From: Ovoidimarina sp038744785
GTDB taxonomy: Bacteria > Pseudomonadota > Alphaproteobacteria > Rhodobacterales > Rhodobacteraceae
Assembly: GCA_038744785.1 (NCBI GenBank)
Contig: JBCDLX010000016.1
Span: forward strand, 56,405 to 120,404
DNA length: 64,000 nt
Reading direction: 5' to 3'
The translations under genes and the position numbers were made by a program. The notes beneath the pieces are model-generated. The model ran no database searches. It was not told where the DNA came from and was given only the letters and a program-made list of their open reading frames with translations. This document shows, in pieces, positions 53,270-62,542 of the stretch (positions are counted from its first letter, which is position 1; each line of letters starts with the position of its first letter).

Positions 53270-53298
53270 AAAAGGGGCGCCCCCGTTAGAGCGCCCCC
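53270..53298 (-). terminator. Terminator of the petABC operon
   Basis: Stem GGGGCGC/GCGCCCC (53274-53280 and 53291-53297) with the T-run (TTTT, reading the minus strand, 53273-53270) on the petC side, so it works for minus-strand transcripts. It may also slow thiQ transcripts but has no T-run on that side. Confidence 0.75.
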
Positions 53299-53318
53299 CA
53301 AATCCCATAGCTGCCGGT

Positions 53319-54134
53319 TTACTCGGCGGCTTGTGCTTTGGCATCCTTCTTCACCGGCGCCCAGATGCGCTTGTTGGTGAGGTAGAGAAGAACCGACATC
53401 ACGGCCAGCATCAGGACCGCAGTAAACCCAGTCTGCTTGCGCGCCATCATTTTCGGCTCGGCAGTCCACATCAGAAATGCGGCAACGTCCTGTGACACAG
53501 ACTCGATATCTGTTGGCGCGCCGTCGGCGAATTCGACATCGTCGCCCCACAACGGTGGTGCCATCGATATCCAACCACCGGCAAAGGCCTTGTTCTCGTA
53601 AAGGATCGTGCCGGCTTCTTCCTTTTCCTCACCGGTGTATCCCGCTAGCAGCGAGGCGATGTATTCTGCCCCGCCCATGCCCTTGAAGAGCTGATTGATG
53701 CCAAGCCCATAGGGCCCGTGGAATCCGGCGCGCGCCTTTGCCATCAAGCTTAGGTCCGGCGCCGATTCCATGCTTGAATGCGGGAAGTGATCGTTCGGGG
53801 TCGCTGTGCGATAGTCGCCCTCTCCCCCGTTTAGGCTACCATCCCAGATTTCCAGGAAGTCAGCGTAGGCGCGCACCTGATCTTCCGGCAGGTGCGGACC
53901 GCCTTCGTCCGCCAAAGTCCGGATCGGGACATAGCGCAGGCCGTGGCAGGCGGAGCAGATCTCGGTATAGACCTGTAGTCCGCGCTGCAGCTGATTCTGG
54001 TCGAACGCGCCGAACGGACCTTCAAACGAGAAGTCGTAATCCTCGATATGCTGGTCATAGGCGCCTGCCGCGTTCGCTGCGCCGGACCCAAGGCCCAGTG
54101 CGATTACGGCTGACAGTGCGAGTTGTCTGAACAT
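53319..54134 (-). CDS. petC: Ubiquinol-cytochrome c reductase, cytochrome c1
   Basis: 271 aa. Signal peptide (SAVIALGLGSGAANAAG), haem attachment CSACHGL, downstream haem Met likely within the MAPPLWGDDVEF-preceding region, and a C-terminal transmembrane helix (FTAVLMLAVMSVLLYL) anchoring it. Transfers electrons from the Rieske centre to cytochrome c; in phototrophs also serves cyclic electron flow. Last gene of petABC. Confidence 0.95.
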   Translation of the reverse strand: MFRQLALSAVIALGLGSGAANAAGAYDQHIEDYDFSFEGPFGAFDQNQLQRGLQVYTEICSACHGLRYVPIRTLADEGGPHLPEDQVRAYADFLEIWDGSLNGGEGDYRTATPNDHFPHSSMESAPDLSLMAKARAGFHGPYGLGINQLFKGMGGAEYIASLLAGYTGEEKEEAGTILYENKAFAGGWISMAPPLWGDDVEFADGAPTDIESVSQDVAAFLMWTAEPKMMARKQTGFTAVLMLAVMSVLLYLTNKRIWAPVKKDAKAQAAE

Positions 54135-54149
54135 TGTCTCAGAATCCTA

Positions 54150-55496
54150 TTACTCGGCCGGTGTCGGCGCGGTGGCACCGCCATCAGCGTCCGGTTTGCC
54201 GTAGTGTTCCTTAAAGTCGTCCTCGATGGTCGCCGGCTGCGGCAGCGGTTTCTCAAGGACACCCAGAAGCGGCAAGATCACCAGGAAATAGGCGAACCAA
54301 TACGCCGACGCGATCAGCGCGATGTAGGGGTAAATGCCTTCTGCTGGCATCGCTCCGACCCAGGTCAAGACAACGAAATCGACGACCAGCAGCCAGAACC
54401 ACCACTTGAACATCGGACGGTACCGGCCAGAGCGGACCGACGACGTGTCAAGCCAGGGCACAAGGGCAAGAACAACGATCGCGCCAAACATGGCGATCAC
54501 GCCAAAGAACTTGGCATCAACGATGCCACCGGTCACGAAGTCGACCGCGATCACGACCCAGACCTCGGAATCGAAGGCCCGCAGGATCGCGTAGAATGGC
54601 AGGAAGTACCATTCCGGCACGATGTGCGACGGCGTCTTAAGTGGCGTGCCTTCGACGTAGTTGTCAGGGTGTCCAAGATAGTTCGGCATGAAGCCGACGA
54701 CGGCAAAGAAGATCGCCAGAATGATCGCCAAGGCATACAGGTCCTTGATGACGAAGTACGGCCAGAACGGCAGCGTATCGCGCTCGGCCTCTTCCTTCGA
54801 CGCCCGCCGAACTTCGACCCCGGTGGGGTTGTTGTTGCCGGTCGTGTGGAACGCCCAGATATGAACGATCACAAGCCCCAGGATGATAAATGGCAGCAGA
54901 TAGTGCAGCGAGAAGAAGCGGTTCAAAGCCGGTTGACCGACCGCGCCTGCGCCCAGAAGCCAAGTTTGAAGTGCTTCGCCGACGAAGGGAACGGCGCCAA
55001 ACAGGCCGGTGATCACAGCCGTGCCGTGGAAGGACATCTGGCCCCAAGGCAGAACATAACCCATGAAAGCGGTGCCCATCATCAGAAGGTAGATGAGCAT
55101 ACCGATGATCCACGTGACCTCGCGCGGTGCTTTGTATGATCCGTAGTACAGCCCCCGGAAAATGTGCAAGTAGACCGCGAAGAAGAATAAAGACGCGCCA
55201 TTCATGTGGATATAGCGGATCATGTGCCCGCCATTCACATTGCGCATGATGTGTTCGACCGAAGCGAAGGCCATATCGACATGCGGCGTATAGTGCATCA
55301 CCAGCATAATGCCGGTGACGATCATCATGACCAAAGTGAACGTCAGAACGATCCCCCAGATCCACATCCAGTTCAGGTTCTTGGGTGTGGGGATCATGAT
55401 TGTGTCGTAGATCAATCCGACAATCGGCAAGCGGCGGTGCAGCCACTTTTCACCGTTGGTTGATGGTTCGTAATGGTCGTGGGGAATTCCGGACAT
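54150..55496 (-). CDS. petB: Ubiquinol-cytochrome c reductase, cytochrome b
   Basis: 448 aa, eight transmembrane helices. Two haem-ligand His pairs (LVMHYTPHVDMAF region and ASLFFFAVYLHIFRG; HYLLPFIILGLVIVHIWAFH), the Qo motif PEWYFLPFYAILRA and GxWxGxA-like segments. 15 nt from petC and 12 nt from petA. Confidence 0.96.
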   Translation of the reverse strand: MSGIPHDHYEPSTNGEKWLHRRLPIVGLIYDTIMIPTPKNLNWMWIWGIVLTFTLVMMIVTGIMLVMHYTPHVDMAFASVEHIMRNVNGGHMIRYIHMNGASLFFFAVYLHIFRGLYYGSYKAPREVTWIIGMLIYLLMMGTAFMGYVLPWGQMSFHGTAVITGLFGAVPFVGEALQTWLLGAGAVGQPALNRFFSLHYLLPFIILGLVIVHIWAFHTTGNNNPTGVEVRRASKEEAERDTLPFWPYFVIKDLYALAIILAIFFAVVGFMPNYLGHPDNYVEGTPLKTPSHIVPEWYFLPFYAILRAFDSEVWVVIAVDFVTGGIVDAKFFGVIAMFGAIVVLALVPWLDTSSVRSGRYRPMFKWWFWLLVVDFVVLTWVGAMPAEGIYPYIALIASAYWFAYFLVILPLLGVLEKPLPQPATIEDDFKEHYGKPDADGGATAPTPAE

Positions 55497-55508
55497 GCGT
55501 GGCCTCCC

Positions 55509-56072
55509 TTAACCCAGAAGAATTGTGGTGTCGTCGACGAAGGATGCCGCCGGGACAAGCAAGTTTTGCGGAGCCGGGCCTTTGCGAATGCGGCCCGCAG
55601 TATCGTAGTGCGATCCATGACACGGGCAGAACCAACCACCATAGTCGCCCGCTCCGTCACCGATCGGAACACAACCGAAGTGTGTGCACAGCCCAAGCAT
55701 CACCAGCCACTCGCCATTATCGTCGAGCGCCCGGTTCGCGTCCGCTGCATCGACGTCGCCCAAGTTGTCGTTGCGAGCGACATTGTCGATCAGATCGCCT
55801 AGGTCGACTTCGCGGGCAGTTTCGATGTCTTCCGCGGTACGGCGGCGGATGAAAACCGGCTTGCCCTGGAACAACACGGTGATCTGGGTGCCCTCCTCGA
55901 TGCCAGAGACATCGACCCGCATGGTCGAGGCGGCCTGAACATCTGCCGACGGGTTCATCTGATTGACCATCGGCACTACGGCCGCGCCCGTTAGAACGAC
56001 ACCAGCCCCCCCGGTGGCGTAGTAGAGGAAGTCACGGCGAGAGCCTTCATCATGATCTTCTGCGGTAGACAC
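55509..56072 (-). CDS. petA: Ubiquinol-cytochrome c reductase, Rieske iron-sulfur subunit
   Basis: 187 aa. Twin-arginine type N-terminus (GSRRDFLYYATGGAGVVLTG), single membrane helix, then the 2Fe-2S ligands CTHFGCVP and CPCHGSHYD with a correctly spaced disulfide Cys. Starts at GTG 56072 with AAAGGAG about 9 nt upstream. First gene of petABC, whose promoter must lie in the 334-nt gap to the GST. Confidence 0.96.
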   Translation of the reverse strand: MSTAEDHDEGSRRDFLYYATGGAGVVLTGAAVVPMVNQMNPSADVQAASTMRVDVSGIEEGTQITVLFQGKPVFIRRRTAEDIETAREVDLGDLIDNVARNDNLGDVDAADANRALDDNGEWLVMLGLCTHFGCVPIGDGAGDYGGWFCPCHGSHYDTAGRIRKGPAPQNLLVPAASFVDDTTILLG

Positions 56073-56406
56073 GGGTCTTGCGCTCCTTTTGTGGGTGCCT
56101 CAAACGCGTGCACCTATATTCTTCGCTGCGATCATTTGTTTCGCAGGCTTTGAGGGTCGTTATAGGACTGACACCCCAATCGTCGAGGGGACAGATCGGC
56201 GCAATAGAGTCGCATTTTCGCCATCCCCCGCGCGCTTTAGCCGACCTTTCGGCCGCGCTGCAAGCCGATGGTAACGCAAACAAGTCCACAATGATATGGA
56301 TCGAGCCGCTTTTTGTGACGCCTTACCAACCCTGTTCCAGCAACATCAGATGCAGAAACGCAGGGCCGCACGGTCGTGAATTGTGGCCGTTCTAGGCGGC
56401 TGCGAA
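56073..56406. other. 334-nt intergenic region upstream of petABC
   Basis: No gene recognised. Presumably holds the petABC promoter (read on the minus strand) and the 3' region of the upstream GST gene. The only structure seen is a short hairpin around CCGACCTTTCGG near 56240. Confidence 0.5.
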
Positions 56407-57018
56407 CTACGGCGGTGGTGGCCGCGTCTGGGCCAGGGCCGGCCGATCTGCTTCCTTGGCCTCCCACGCTGAAAGCGCATCATGGCCTGCTCGCCAATTC
56501 CGGTCATCAAGGCGGAGGTCCAGATATCCCAGCGCACAAGCGATCGCGATATGACCCATATCACGCCGGCCATGAAGATGGCTCATCCAGCGCGCTTCGA
56601 TATGGTCAAGCGCGCCAACGATCTTGGCCCACTGCCCATCGACCCAGGGCGCAAAGCGCATTTCTTCTGGCCGAAGCCGGGCCTCGTAGACAATGGCCAG
56701 CGCCGCTTCCATCACCGCGTCCGCCGTCGCTTCAAGCACCAGCGTGTCCCAAAGCCGCGGCGGATCGGGGTAAAGCCCCGCCCCTTTTCTGTTGTCGAGG
56801 AACCGACAGATCACGCGGCTGTCATAAAGCGCCGGGCCATCCGTGCGCTCCAGCACCGGGATCTTCGAGGTTGGATTCAATGCGGTGGGGTGGGTGCCGG
56901 GATCAAGTGCGTTGCCCGATGTGTCTATGATCTCGACCTCTTCGGACTGGTTCGTCTCGATAATCAGAGCCCGCACTTTGCGGGCGAACGGCGACGCAGG
57001 GGAGGAGTAAAGCTTCAT
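56407..57018 (-). CDS. Glutathione S-transferase family protein
   Basis: 203 aa. N-terminal thioredoxin-like domain (MKLYSSPASPFARKVRALIIE, with Ser replacing Cys at the usual site, and NPTSKIPVLERTDGPALYDSRVICRFLD, the GSH-binding cis-Pro and Asp-Ser). C-terminal helical domain to WEAKEADRPAL. Substrate unknown. 87 nt downstream of the PaiB-like gene on the same strand. Confidence 0.92.
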   Translation of the reverse strand: MKLYSSPASPFARKVRALIIETNQSEEVEIIDTSGNALDPGTHPTALNPTSKIPVLERTDGPALYDSRVICRFLDNRKGAGLYPDPPRLWDTLVLEATADAVMEAALAIVYEARLRPEEMRFAPWVDGQWAKIVGALDHIEARWMSHLHGRRDMGHIAIACALGYLDLRLDDRNWRAGHDALSAWEAKEADRPALAQTRPPPP

Positions 57019-57105
57019 AAGGCATCCTGACTGGCTGTGTACTCTGACGGGAAGGGACAGCGCACAACGTACCAGGTCAAGCCCGGCAAGCGCGAGGTCC
57101 TGGGG

Positions 57106-57717
57106 TCAGGTCCCGTCGTCCATCAAACGGGCCATGTCGGCAATCTCAAACCCAAGCGTCGAACCCGCCAAACCCTGTATGGCGCCGTCGCGGGCGTCGT
57201 CTGGCTTGTTCTGTGAGAGCTTCCAGGTTGCGTCGATCCGTTCGATATGAAGCCGAAACGGCAGGATCATGCGCATCATCCTGCTGCGCGCGGTCTCGGA
57301 CATCTTGTCCATTGTCCAGGCAGGTTTCGGCGCGAGGCGCGCCTCGTAGGCGGCGGACTGTCGGTCTAACACGTCGCGAAGAGCCGGATCTGGAAGCCGG
57401 ACCAGGCGGCCAGACAGATGAACCGCGACGTAGTTCCAGGTCGGGACCTGATCCGACACCCCATACCAATCCGGGGACAGATAGGCATCGGGACCTGACA
57501 CCGCCAGAACTGTGGCGACATCGCCCAGCCGCGAAATGGGATTCGACCGCACAAGGTGAAGATCGGCAGATGCTCCATCCTCTGACAACAGGAATGGAAC
57601 GTGGCTAAGTAGGGGCCTGCCGTCATGCGAGACCGCCAGCGTTCCGAAACCGCGTTCGCGCGCGAACGCGAGGTTTCTTTCATGCGGTGTAGCGCGGAAA
57701 GCGGGATTGGGGTGCAT
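57106..57717 (-). CDS. PaiB-like FMN-binding protein (PNPOx fold)
   Basis: 203 aa. Family PaiB/FMN-binding negative transcriptional regulator: HVPFLLSEDG, HLVRSNPISR, SPDWYG, VPTWNYVAVHLSGRL, IERIDATWKLSQNKPDDAR. ATG 57717 is preferred, as AGGAG lies 8 nt upstream; a GTG at 57726 would be too close to it. Role in Bacillus is repression of protease/sporulation genes; here unknown. Confidence 0.88.
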   Translation of the reverse strand: MHPNPAFRATPHERNLAFARERGFGTLAVSHDGRPLLSHVPFLLSEDGASADLHLVRSNPISRLGDVATVLAVSGPDAYLSPDWYGVSDQVPTWNYVAVHLSGRLVRLPDPALRDVLDRQSAAYEARLAPKPAWTMDKMSETARSRMMRMILPFRLHIERIDATWKLSQNKPDDARDGAIQGLAGSTLGFEIADMARLMDDGT

Positions 57718-57782
57718 CAGTGACACTCCTGTCTGGCCGGAGATGCGCAGGCCCCCTGGGAGGTTGGCATCTGACTAATGGA

Positions 57783-59030
57783 TTAGACGGTGAGGTGCCC
57801 GCCAGTCCGACCGGCGATCCTGACCATCTCAATCTGTCCCGTCGGCCGGTCATGCCCAAATCGAACTTCAGTGAATTGCTCGGTACGGCCCATGCGTGGA
57901 CTTTCCATCAGGACTTTGTGTGTTACGCCAACTTGAGCCTGAAGGTGCCGGGCCACCGCGTCCTCGCCTGTGGCCCGTAATCGCGCTGCCCGTTCGCGGA
58001 TCTCCGGGCTTGCGACTTGTGGCATCCGCGCCGCAGGGGTTCCCGGTCGCGGTGAATAGGGGAACACATGAAGCCATGTCAGCCCGCACTCGGCGACTAG
58101 CGCCAGCGACCGTTCGAACATCGCATCGGTCTCGGTCGGGAAGCCCGCGATGATATCGGCGCCGAACGTCATTGTAGGACGCAGCCTGCGCGCCGTTTCG
58201 CAAAAGCGGATGGCATCGTCCCGCAGGTGGCGGCGCTTCATACGCTTCAGGATCAGGTCGTCACCCGCCTGCAGCGAAAGGTGCAGGTGCGGCATCAGCC
58301 GTGGTGCCGTCTCGACCGCCTCGAGCAATGCGTCGTCTACTTCGATTGAATCGATCGATGACAGACGAAGGCGCGGAATGTCCGTCAGTTTGAGAATGCG
58401 CATGACAAGATCGCCAAAGCGCGGCGCCCCGGGCAGATCGGCGCCCCAGGAGGTCAAGTCAACGCCGGTCAGAACCACCTCATTGTACCCGCTTTCGCAC
58501 AGGCGGTTGATCTGATCGACCACGACGCCCGCCGGGACCGAACGCGAGTTGCCGCGTCCGTAAGGGATAATGCAGAAGGTACAGCGATGATCGCAGCCAT
58601 TCTGGATCTGCACATAGGCGCGCGACCGCGTGCCAAACCCGTCGATCAGGTGGCCTGCGGTTTCGGTGACAGACATGATATCGTCGACCTGCACCGGTTC
58701 GGTGCTGCCCGTGGCCAGGCCCACCCAAGTTGCAGGCGCCATCTTTTCGGTGTTGCCAAGGACCTGGTCGACCTCGTCCATGGCGGCAAACGTTTCGGGA
58801 TCCGTTTGCGCAGCACAGCCCGTGACCACGATCCGCGCGCCCGGATGCTTACGCCGAAGCTTTCGGATGTCTTGCCGCGCCTTCCGCACCGCTTCTGCCG
58901 TCACCGCGCAGGTATTGACGATGACCGTGTCTTCAAGCCCGGCACGGTCCGCCAGATCCGCCATCGCATGGCTTTCGTAGGCATTTAACCTGCAGCCATG
59001 CGTGGAAAACACCGGAACCTTTCGATCCAT
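57783..59030 (-). CDS. mtaB: tRNA t6A37 methylthiotransferase
   Basis: 415 aa. Converts t6A to ms2t6A in tRNAs reading ANN codons. N-terminal MTTase domain (FSTHGCRLNAYES, NTCAVTAEAVRKARQ, VVTGCAAQTDPE with three Cys for one cluster). Radical SAM CDHRCTFCIIPYGRG (CxxxCxxC), and a C-terminal TRAM-like domain. ATG 59030 overlaps the dapF stop (TGATG); the frame stays open to 59099. Confidence 0.95.
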   Translation of the reverse strand: MDRKVPVFSTHGCRLNAYESHAMADLADRAGLEDTVIVNTCAVTAEAVRKARQDIRKLRRKHPGARIVVTGCAAQTDPETFAAMDEVDQVLGNTEKMAPATWVGLATGSTEPVQVDDIMSVTETAGHLIDGFGTRSRAYVQIQNGCDHRCTFCIIPYGRGNSRSVPAGVVVDQINRLCESGYNEVVLTGVDLTSWGADLPGAPRFGDLVMRILKLTDIPRLRLSSIDSIEVDDALLEAVETAPRLMPHLHLSLQAGDDLILKRMKRRHLRDDAIRFCETARRLRPTMTFGADIIAGFPTETDAMFERSLALVAECGLTWLHVFPYSPRPGTPAARMPQVASPEIRERAARLRATGEDAVARHLQAQVGVTHKVLMESPRMGRTEQFTEVRFGHDRPTGQIEMVRIAGRTGGHLTV

Positions 59031-59866
59031 CACAGCGCCCCCAGAAATTCGGGCGTCAGGGTGCCGGTGAAAACATGGGATGTCGGGCCCGTCATCCACA
59101 CGCCGTCCTCGCGCCAGTCGATCGCGATCGGCCCGCCGTCGAGGTCAAGGATGACAGACCGGCCTGTCAGGCCACGACGGTGTGCGGCCACCGCGACAGC
59201 GCAGGATGACGAGCCGGACGCAAGGGTAATGCCTGTGCCACGCTCCCACACCCGCATTCGAATGCGATCGGTCCCGGTGAGCGTGGCCACCTGAACGTTT
59301 GTGCGCGCGGGGAAAAGCGGGTGGTGTTCATGCCTGGCACCGAAATCGGCAAGGTTCACGGCCTCTGCGTCCGAGACAAAGAACGTGCAGTGCGGATTAC
59401 CCATACCCGTCCCCACGGGGTCGCCGTCGATTGGCAGATGCAGCGTGTCGACGTCCTTGGACAAAGGAATCTCTGCCCAGTCAAGGATCGGGGTTCCCAT
59501 GTTCACAGACGTTTGGCCATCGCCCGCGTCGCGCGCCGCCAGCAGACCACGTTCGGTTCGAAGTGTCAGAGAGCCCGCACCACGCACCGCCATTTCATGG
59601 GCCGCAATGCAGCGCGTCGCATTTCCACAGGACGCCGACAGCGACCCGTCCGGATTGTAGAAGGTCAGGGCAAGGTCGGCCTCGGCATCCTCGGTCACCA
59701 CAGCCAGTTGATCGAAGCCAACGCCCCTGTGACGATCTCCCAGCGCCCGTGCAAGCGCAGGTGTCACGACAGGCGCACGCCCGCGCTCGTCAATCACGAC
59801 GAAGTCGTTGCCAAGCCCGTGCATCTTCAGAAAGACATGGGCATCTATGCCACCGGAATGCTGCAT
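59030..59866 (-). CDS. dapF: Diaminopimelate epimerase
   Basis: 278 aa. Interconverts LL- and meso-diaminopimelate. Two catalytic Cys: SASCGNATRC and ASGSSSCAVAVAA. N-terminal FLKMHGLGNDFVVID, GVGFDQLAVV. Coupled by one-base overlap to mtaB. Confidence 0.96.
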   Translation of the reverse strand: MQHSGGIDAHVFLKMHGLGNDFVVIDERGRAPVVTPALARALGDRHRGVGFDQLAVVTEDAEADLALTFYNPDGSLSASCGNATRCIAAHEMAVRGAGSLTLRTERGLLAARDAGDGQTSVNMGTPILDWAEIPLSKDVDTLHLPIDGDPVGTGMGNPHCTFFVSDAEAVNLADFGARHEHHPLFPARTNVQVATLTGTDRIRMRVWERGTGITLASGSSSCAVAVAAHRRGLTGRSVILDLDGGPIAIDWREDGVWMTGPTSHVFTGTLTPEFLGAL

Positions 59867-59922
59867 GCGCCGCCATATAGAGAGAGTTCCGCAATGATGG
59901 AAGCCGCTCTCGGGATTCGGTC

Positions 59923-59949
59923 TTGACGCATGTGGGGCGCCGCTTTAGG
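59923..59949 (+). promoter_or_regulatory. Probable promoter of tRNA-Lys
   Basis: CTTGACG-type -35 (TTGACG 59923-59928), 15-nt spacer, TTTAGG (59944-59949) as -10, ending 14 nt before the tRNA. The CTTGAC -35 is typical for stable-RNA promoters in this group; the -10 and spacer are weaker. Confidence 0.45.
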
Positions 59950-59963
59950 GAAGCGGCTTGCGT

Positions 59964-60039
59964 GGGCCGTTAGCTCAGTTGGTAGAGCAACTGACTTTTA
60001 ATCAGTGGGTCACAGGTTCGAATCCTGTACGGCTCACCA
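59964..60039 (+). tRNA. tRNA-Lys (anticodon TTT)
   Basis: Full cloverleaf: acceptor GGGCCGT/ACGGCTC, D arm TAGCTCAGTTGGTAGAGCA, anticodon arm ACTGA-CTTTTAA-TCAGT (TTT anticodon), T arm ACAGG-TTCGAAT-CCTGT, discriminator A and encoded CCA (60037-60039). The lower-GC accessory block begins at its 3' end, so it is a likely integration target. Confidence 0.97.
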
Positions 60040-60219
60040 CTGAAAAATTAACTATTATCAGTTACTTGAGGCCCGCGAGCATCGTGTGCCCGCCCGAGCC
60101 ACAAGGTTCAGTTTTGAAGTAGTAGGCATATAGTAGGCGCGGTGAAGCATTTCGCTTGGTGAACGGAACAAGGCCGCAGCACAGACGGAAGCCCCCGATT
60201 CCTATCGGAGCATTAGGCC
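60040..60219. other. Junction region between tRNA-Lys and the accessory block
   Basis: No gene seen. Contains a direct repeat TAGTAGGC (60120-60127 and 60131-60138) of the size of integrase arm-type sites. A second copy of the tRNA 3' end (attR-like) is not present in this window, nor is an integrase gene. Confidence 0.4.
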
Positions 60220-61401
60220 CTATCGTTTCAGGAGAGCTGCTTCCTTCGGATCATAGAAGTAGCTGGCGATGCTGCCGTCTTTGATCCTCTCCACCGCTTT
60301 ATCGATCACGAACAATGGGACTAGGAACCATTCGCGCGGTACAACAGGCTTCCCAAAGCGATCCTTGATCTCAATATCCAACTTCGCCGCCGCAAAGATG
60401 CGGTGGATCAGTTTCTCCAGCTTAGTTCTATTGATGTTGTAGAGCTCATACGTCGCGACAATTTCGACGTTGGCCATTAAGAACGTGGGCTGGAGATGCG
60501 CTCCGGCAATCCGCTTCTCCACACTCATGTTGGTCACGCCGATCTTATGCACCAAGTCCCTGTTTTGAGCGACAATCGGGTGATCGGACTTGCTCCGAAG
60601 GACATAGATAGTGCCGCTAGCCTCATCGCCCTCGATCGACTGATCTGAGAATAGTGGACCAGCAGTTGGCTCTGTGATCCGTCTCCCAGCCTCATCCTTG
60701 TTGAGAGCGCGCTGAAGTGAGCGCATCAGCATGTTGCTCTCTGTTCCGTTGTCAAAGATCACACGAAGACGTGCGTCGGTTCGACCTTGGTCAGTGATGG
60801 TCGTTTCACCTTTTTCGGCAACGAAGGCCTTCTGACCACCGACGATGAAGAAGCGCCCCTTCTCAATCTCGGCCTTCATCTCGAAAGGTCTGGTGTCGCG
60901 AAGACCGGTATCGAGCTCGTTCTGCACCTTCTCAAACAGTGGCTTAAACTTCGAAAAATCCTCACACTTCTGTCGGTTAGCGACTTCTTCGGCTGCCCGC
61001 TTTTCGGCACTTGATCTAACATGTGTTAGCTCTGTGATTGGTGGTGTCTCAGCCTCGATACCTAGCTCGGCGTGTAAGGCATCATCGTCGAGGTCCTCCT
61101 CATCATCGCTTACCTCTAGCTCCTCGCCCAAGAGACCTTGATTATCGAGGGGTAGAGGAAGCTGTCTGTACTCATCGAGCTGGCGTAGCCGATCAAGCCG
61201 AACGGCATAGAGGCGCTCAAAAATGTCATGATCTTCGCCGTGCCGAGGAACACGGCCACGCTCATCGTAGAACCGCTGTATGTCCTCGAAGCCAGCAATG
61301 ATCCGCTCCTCGCGCGGGGTCCTTGGGGATACCTTCTTCTTCTCTACCTCGACACCTAGCTCGGCGAGTAGGGCGTCATCTTCATCAGTGAATTTAGCCA
61401 T
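60220..61401 (-). CDS. GIY-YIG nuclease family protein (T5orf172/MUG113-like)
   Basis: 393 aa. N-terminal ~130 residues are acidic and helical (TDEDDALLAELGVEVEKKK, repeated as DDDALHAELGIE near 108-118). The middle is unrecognised, and the C-terminal nuclease domain lies near 265-390: GTIYVLRSKSD, HKIGVTNMSVEKRIAGAH (GIY-YIG second motif with KIG and catalytic Arg) and the ELYNINRTKLEKLIHRIF helix. It overlaps the helicase 3' part by 8 nt and reads toward tRNA-Lys. Likely the nuclease arm of a restriction-type defence module. Base composition is clearly lower in GC than the core genes. Confidence 0.85.
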   Translation of the reverse strand: MAKFTDEDDALLAELGVEVEKKKVSPRTPREERIIAGFEDIQRFYDERGRVPRHGEDHDIFERLYAVRLDRLRQLDEYRQLPLPLDNQGLLGEELEVSDDEEDLDDDALHAELGIEAETPPITELTHVRSSAEKRAAEEVANRQKCEDFSKFKPLFEKVQNELDTGLRDTRPFEMKAEIEKGRFFIVGGQKAFVAEKGETTITDQGRTDARLRVIFDNGTESNMLMRSLQRALNKDEAGRRITEPTAGPLFSDQSIEGDEASGTIYVLRSKSDHPIVAQNRDLVHKIGVTNMSVEKRIAGAHLQPTFLMANVEIVATYELYNINRTKLEKLIHRIFAAAKLDIEIKDRFGKPVVPREWFLVPLFVIDKAVERIKDGSIASYFYDPKEAALLKR

Positions 61402-62542
61402 CTCCCGCCTCAGCTTTCATTCGAGCCAGATAAGCGACACCTTCGGCCATCCTTTTCTCCCAGGCATCGGGCGAGGTGATCGATGGTAGTCGACCGCGTT
61501 CCTGCTTGAACTTCAGGGCTCGCTTGGCCAAGTCTCGGGCTTCTTCAGGTGTCAACTGAACCTTCTTAGCAGCGATGACGGATGCGACCTGTCTTAGGCT
61601 CTCTTCGCTCATCGTTTTGGCCAGGATTGAGTAGGCCTCACTGAAGGGGTTGATGCGATCGATGTCGAGTTCCCGAACATCCATTGCGAACTTTCGAACA
61701 CCGTCGATCAAGGCCGTGTTAGGCGAAGACTCATCATCATCGATGCCAAGTGCCACTTCTTTCGCCTTTTGAGTGAGGTTCAAAGCCGCGACTGCGTGCT
61801 GTCTAAGCGACTCTTGGTCGTCGTCATCAAGCTCTGGGAACTTGTCCTTAATGATCTTGCCCATTTTGACCTGGGTGAGTTCCTCCGGAACGAGTTCCTC
61901 ATCAAACAGGCCTTTCTCAATTGTTGTTTTATCCTGAACAAAAGCTGTGATGACCTCGTTCAGGTCCTCTTGCACTATTCTCTTCGCTTCAGCGCTCTTT
62001 GGTTCGGTTAGCCCCTTGATCTCGATCTGAAGCTGACCGCTCTCCTCGTTGAAACCGACATTACACTTCTCTGGATCGTAGCCGTCCTCGCTGTAATCGA
62101 AGCCCTCTATGGGGCCGCTCTCGGCCCTCTTCGGCGTGAAGTTGAAGCGGGGCGCAAGGACCTGCTCCATCAATAAGCTGGCTGCGATTGCCTTGAGGGT
62201 ATCGTTCACGGCGTCCGTCACGTCTTGCTCAGACGACGCATCGGGCTCTGCAATCAGGTTCGTGAACCGGGCGTTAGACTTTCCCGCAGCGTCTCGGGTG
62301 GCTCTGCCGATGATCTGTACAATCTCGGTCAAGCTCGCCCGGTAACCGACTGTTAGGGCATGTTCACACCAGACCCAGTCGAATCCTTCCTTCGCCATGC
62401 GGAGTGCGATGATGATGTCCACATGATCCTTGTTGTTCTTCTGATCCGGATCCTTCCATGCAGCTGAGACGCAGTCGCGCTTTGTCGGATCATCGTCAAC
62501 CAGATCAGCTATCCGAAGCACTCGGCCCTCAGCCGTCTTCAC
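61394..62542 (-). CDS. SF2 helicase, C-terminal part (separated from its N-terminal part by a frameshift)
   Basis: 382 aa if read from GTG 62542. Motif V region VDIIIALRMAKEGFDWVWCEHA, motif VI VQIIGRATRDAAG, then a long C-terminal domain of unknown function. It cannot be a helicase alone: the N-terminal ATPase core lies just upstream in another frame. In this frame the sequence continues upstream (SRESTKDKHKEVEHIID...) back to the GA tract at 62631-62641. Read together with the next entry it gives a protein of about 670 aa. Confidence 0.85.
   Translation of the reverse strand: MKTAEGRVLRIADLVDDDPTKRDCVSAAWKDPDQKNNKDHVDIIIALRMAKEGFDWVWCEHALTVGYRASLTEIVQIIGRATRDAAGKSNARFTNLIAEPDASSEQDVTDAVNDTLKAIAASLLMEQVLAPRFNFTPKRAESGPIEGFDYSEDGYDPEKCNVGFNEESGQLQIEIKGLTEPKSAEAKRIVQEDLNEVITAFVQDKTTIEKGLFDEELVPEELTQVKMGKIIKDKFPELDDDDQESLRQHAVAALNLTQKAKEVALGIDDDESSPNTALIDGVRKFAMDVRELDIDRINPFSEAYSILAKTMSEESLRQVASVIAAKKVQLTPEEARDLAKRALKFKQERGRLPSITSPDAWEKRMAEGVAYLARMKAEAGDG

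Noticed and set aside
53210..53318. Bidirectional terminator between thiQ and petC.
   Set aside because: Only the minus strand has a T-run after the stem, so it is assigned to petABC only.
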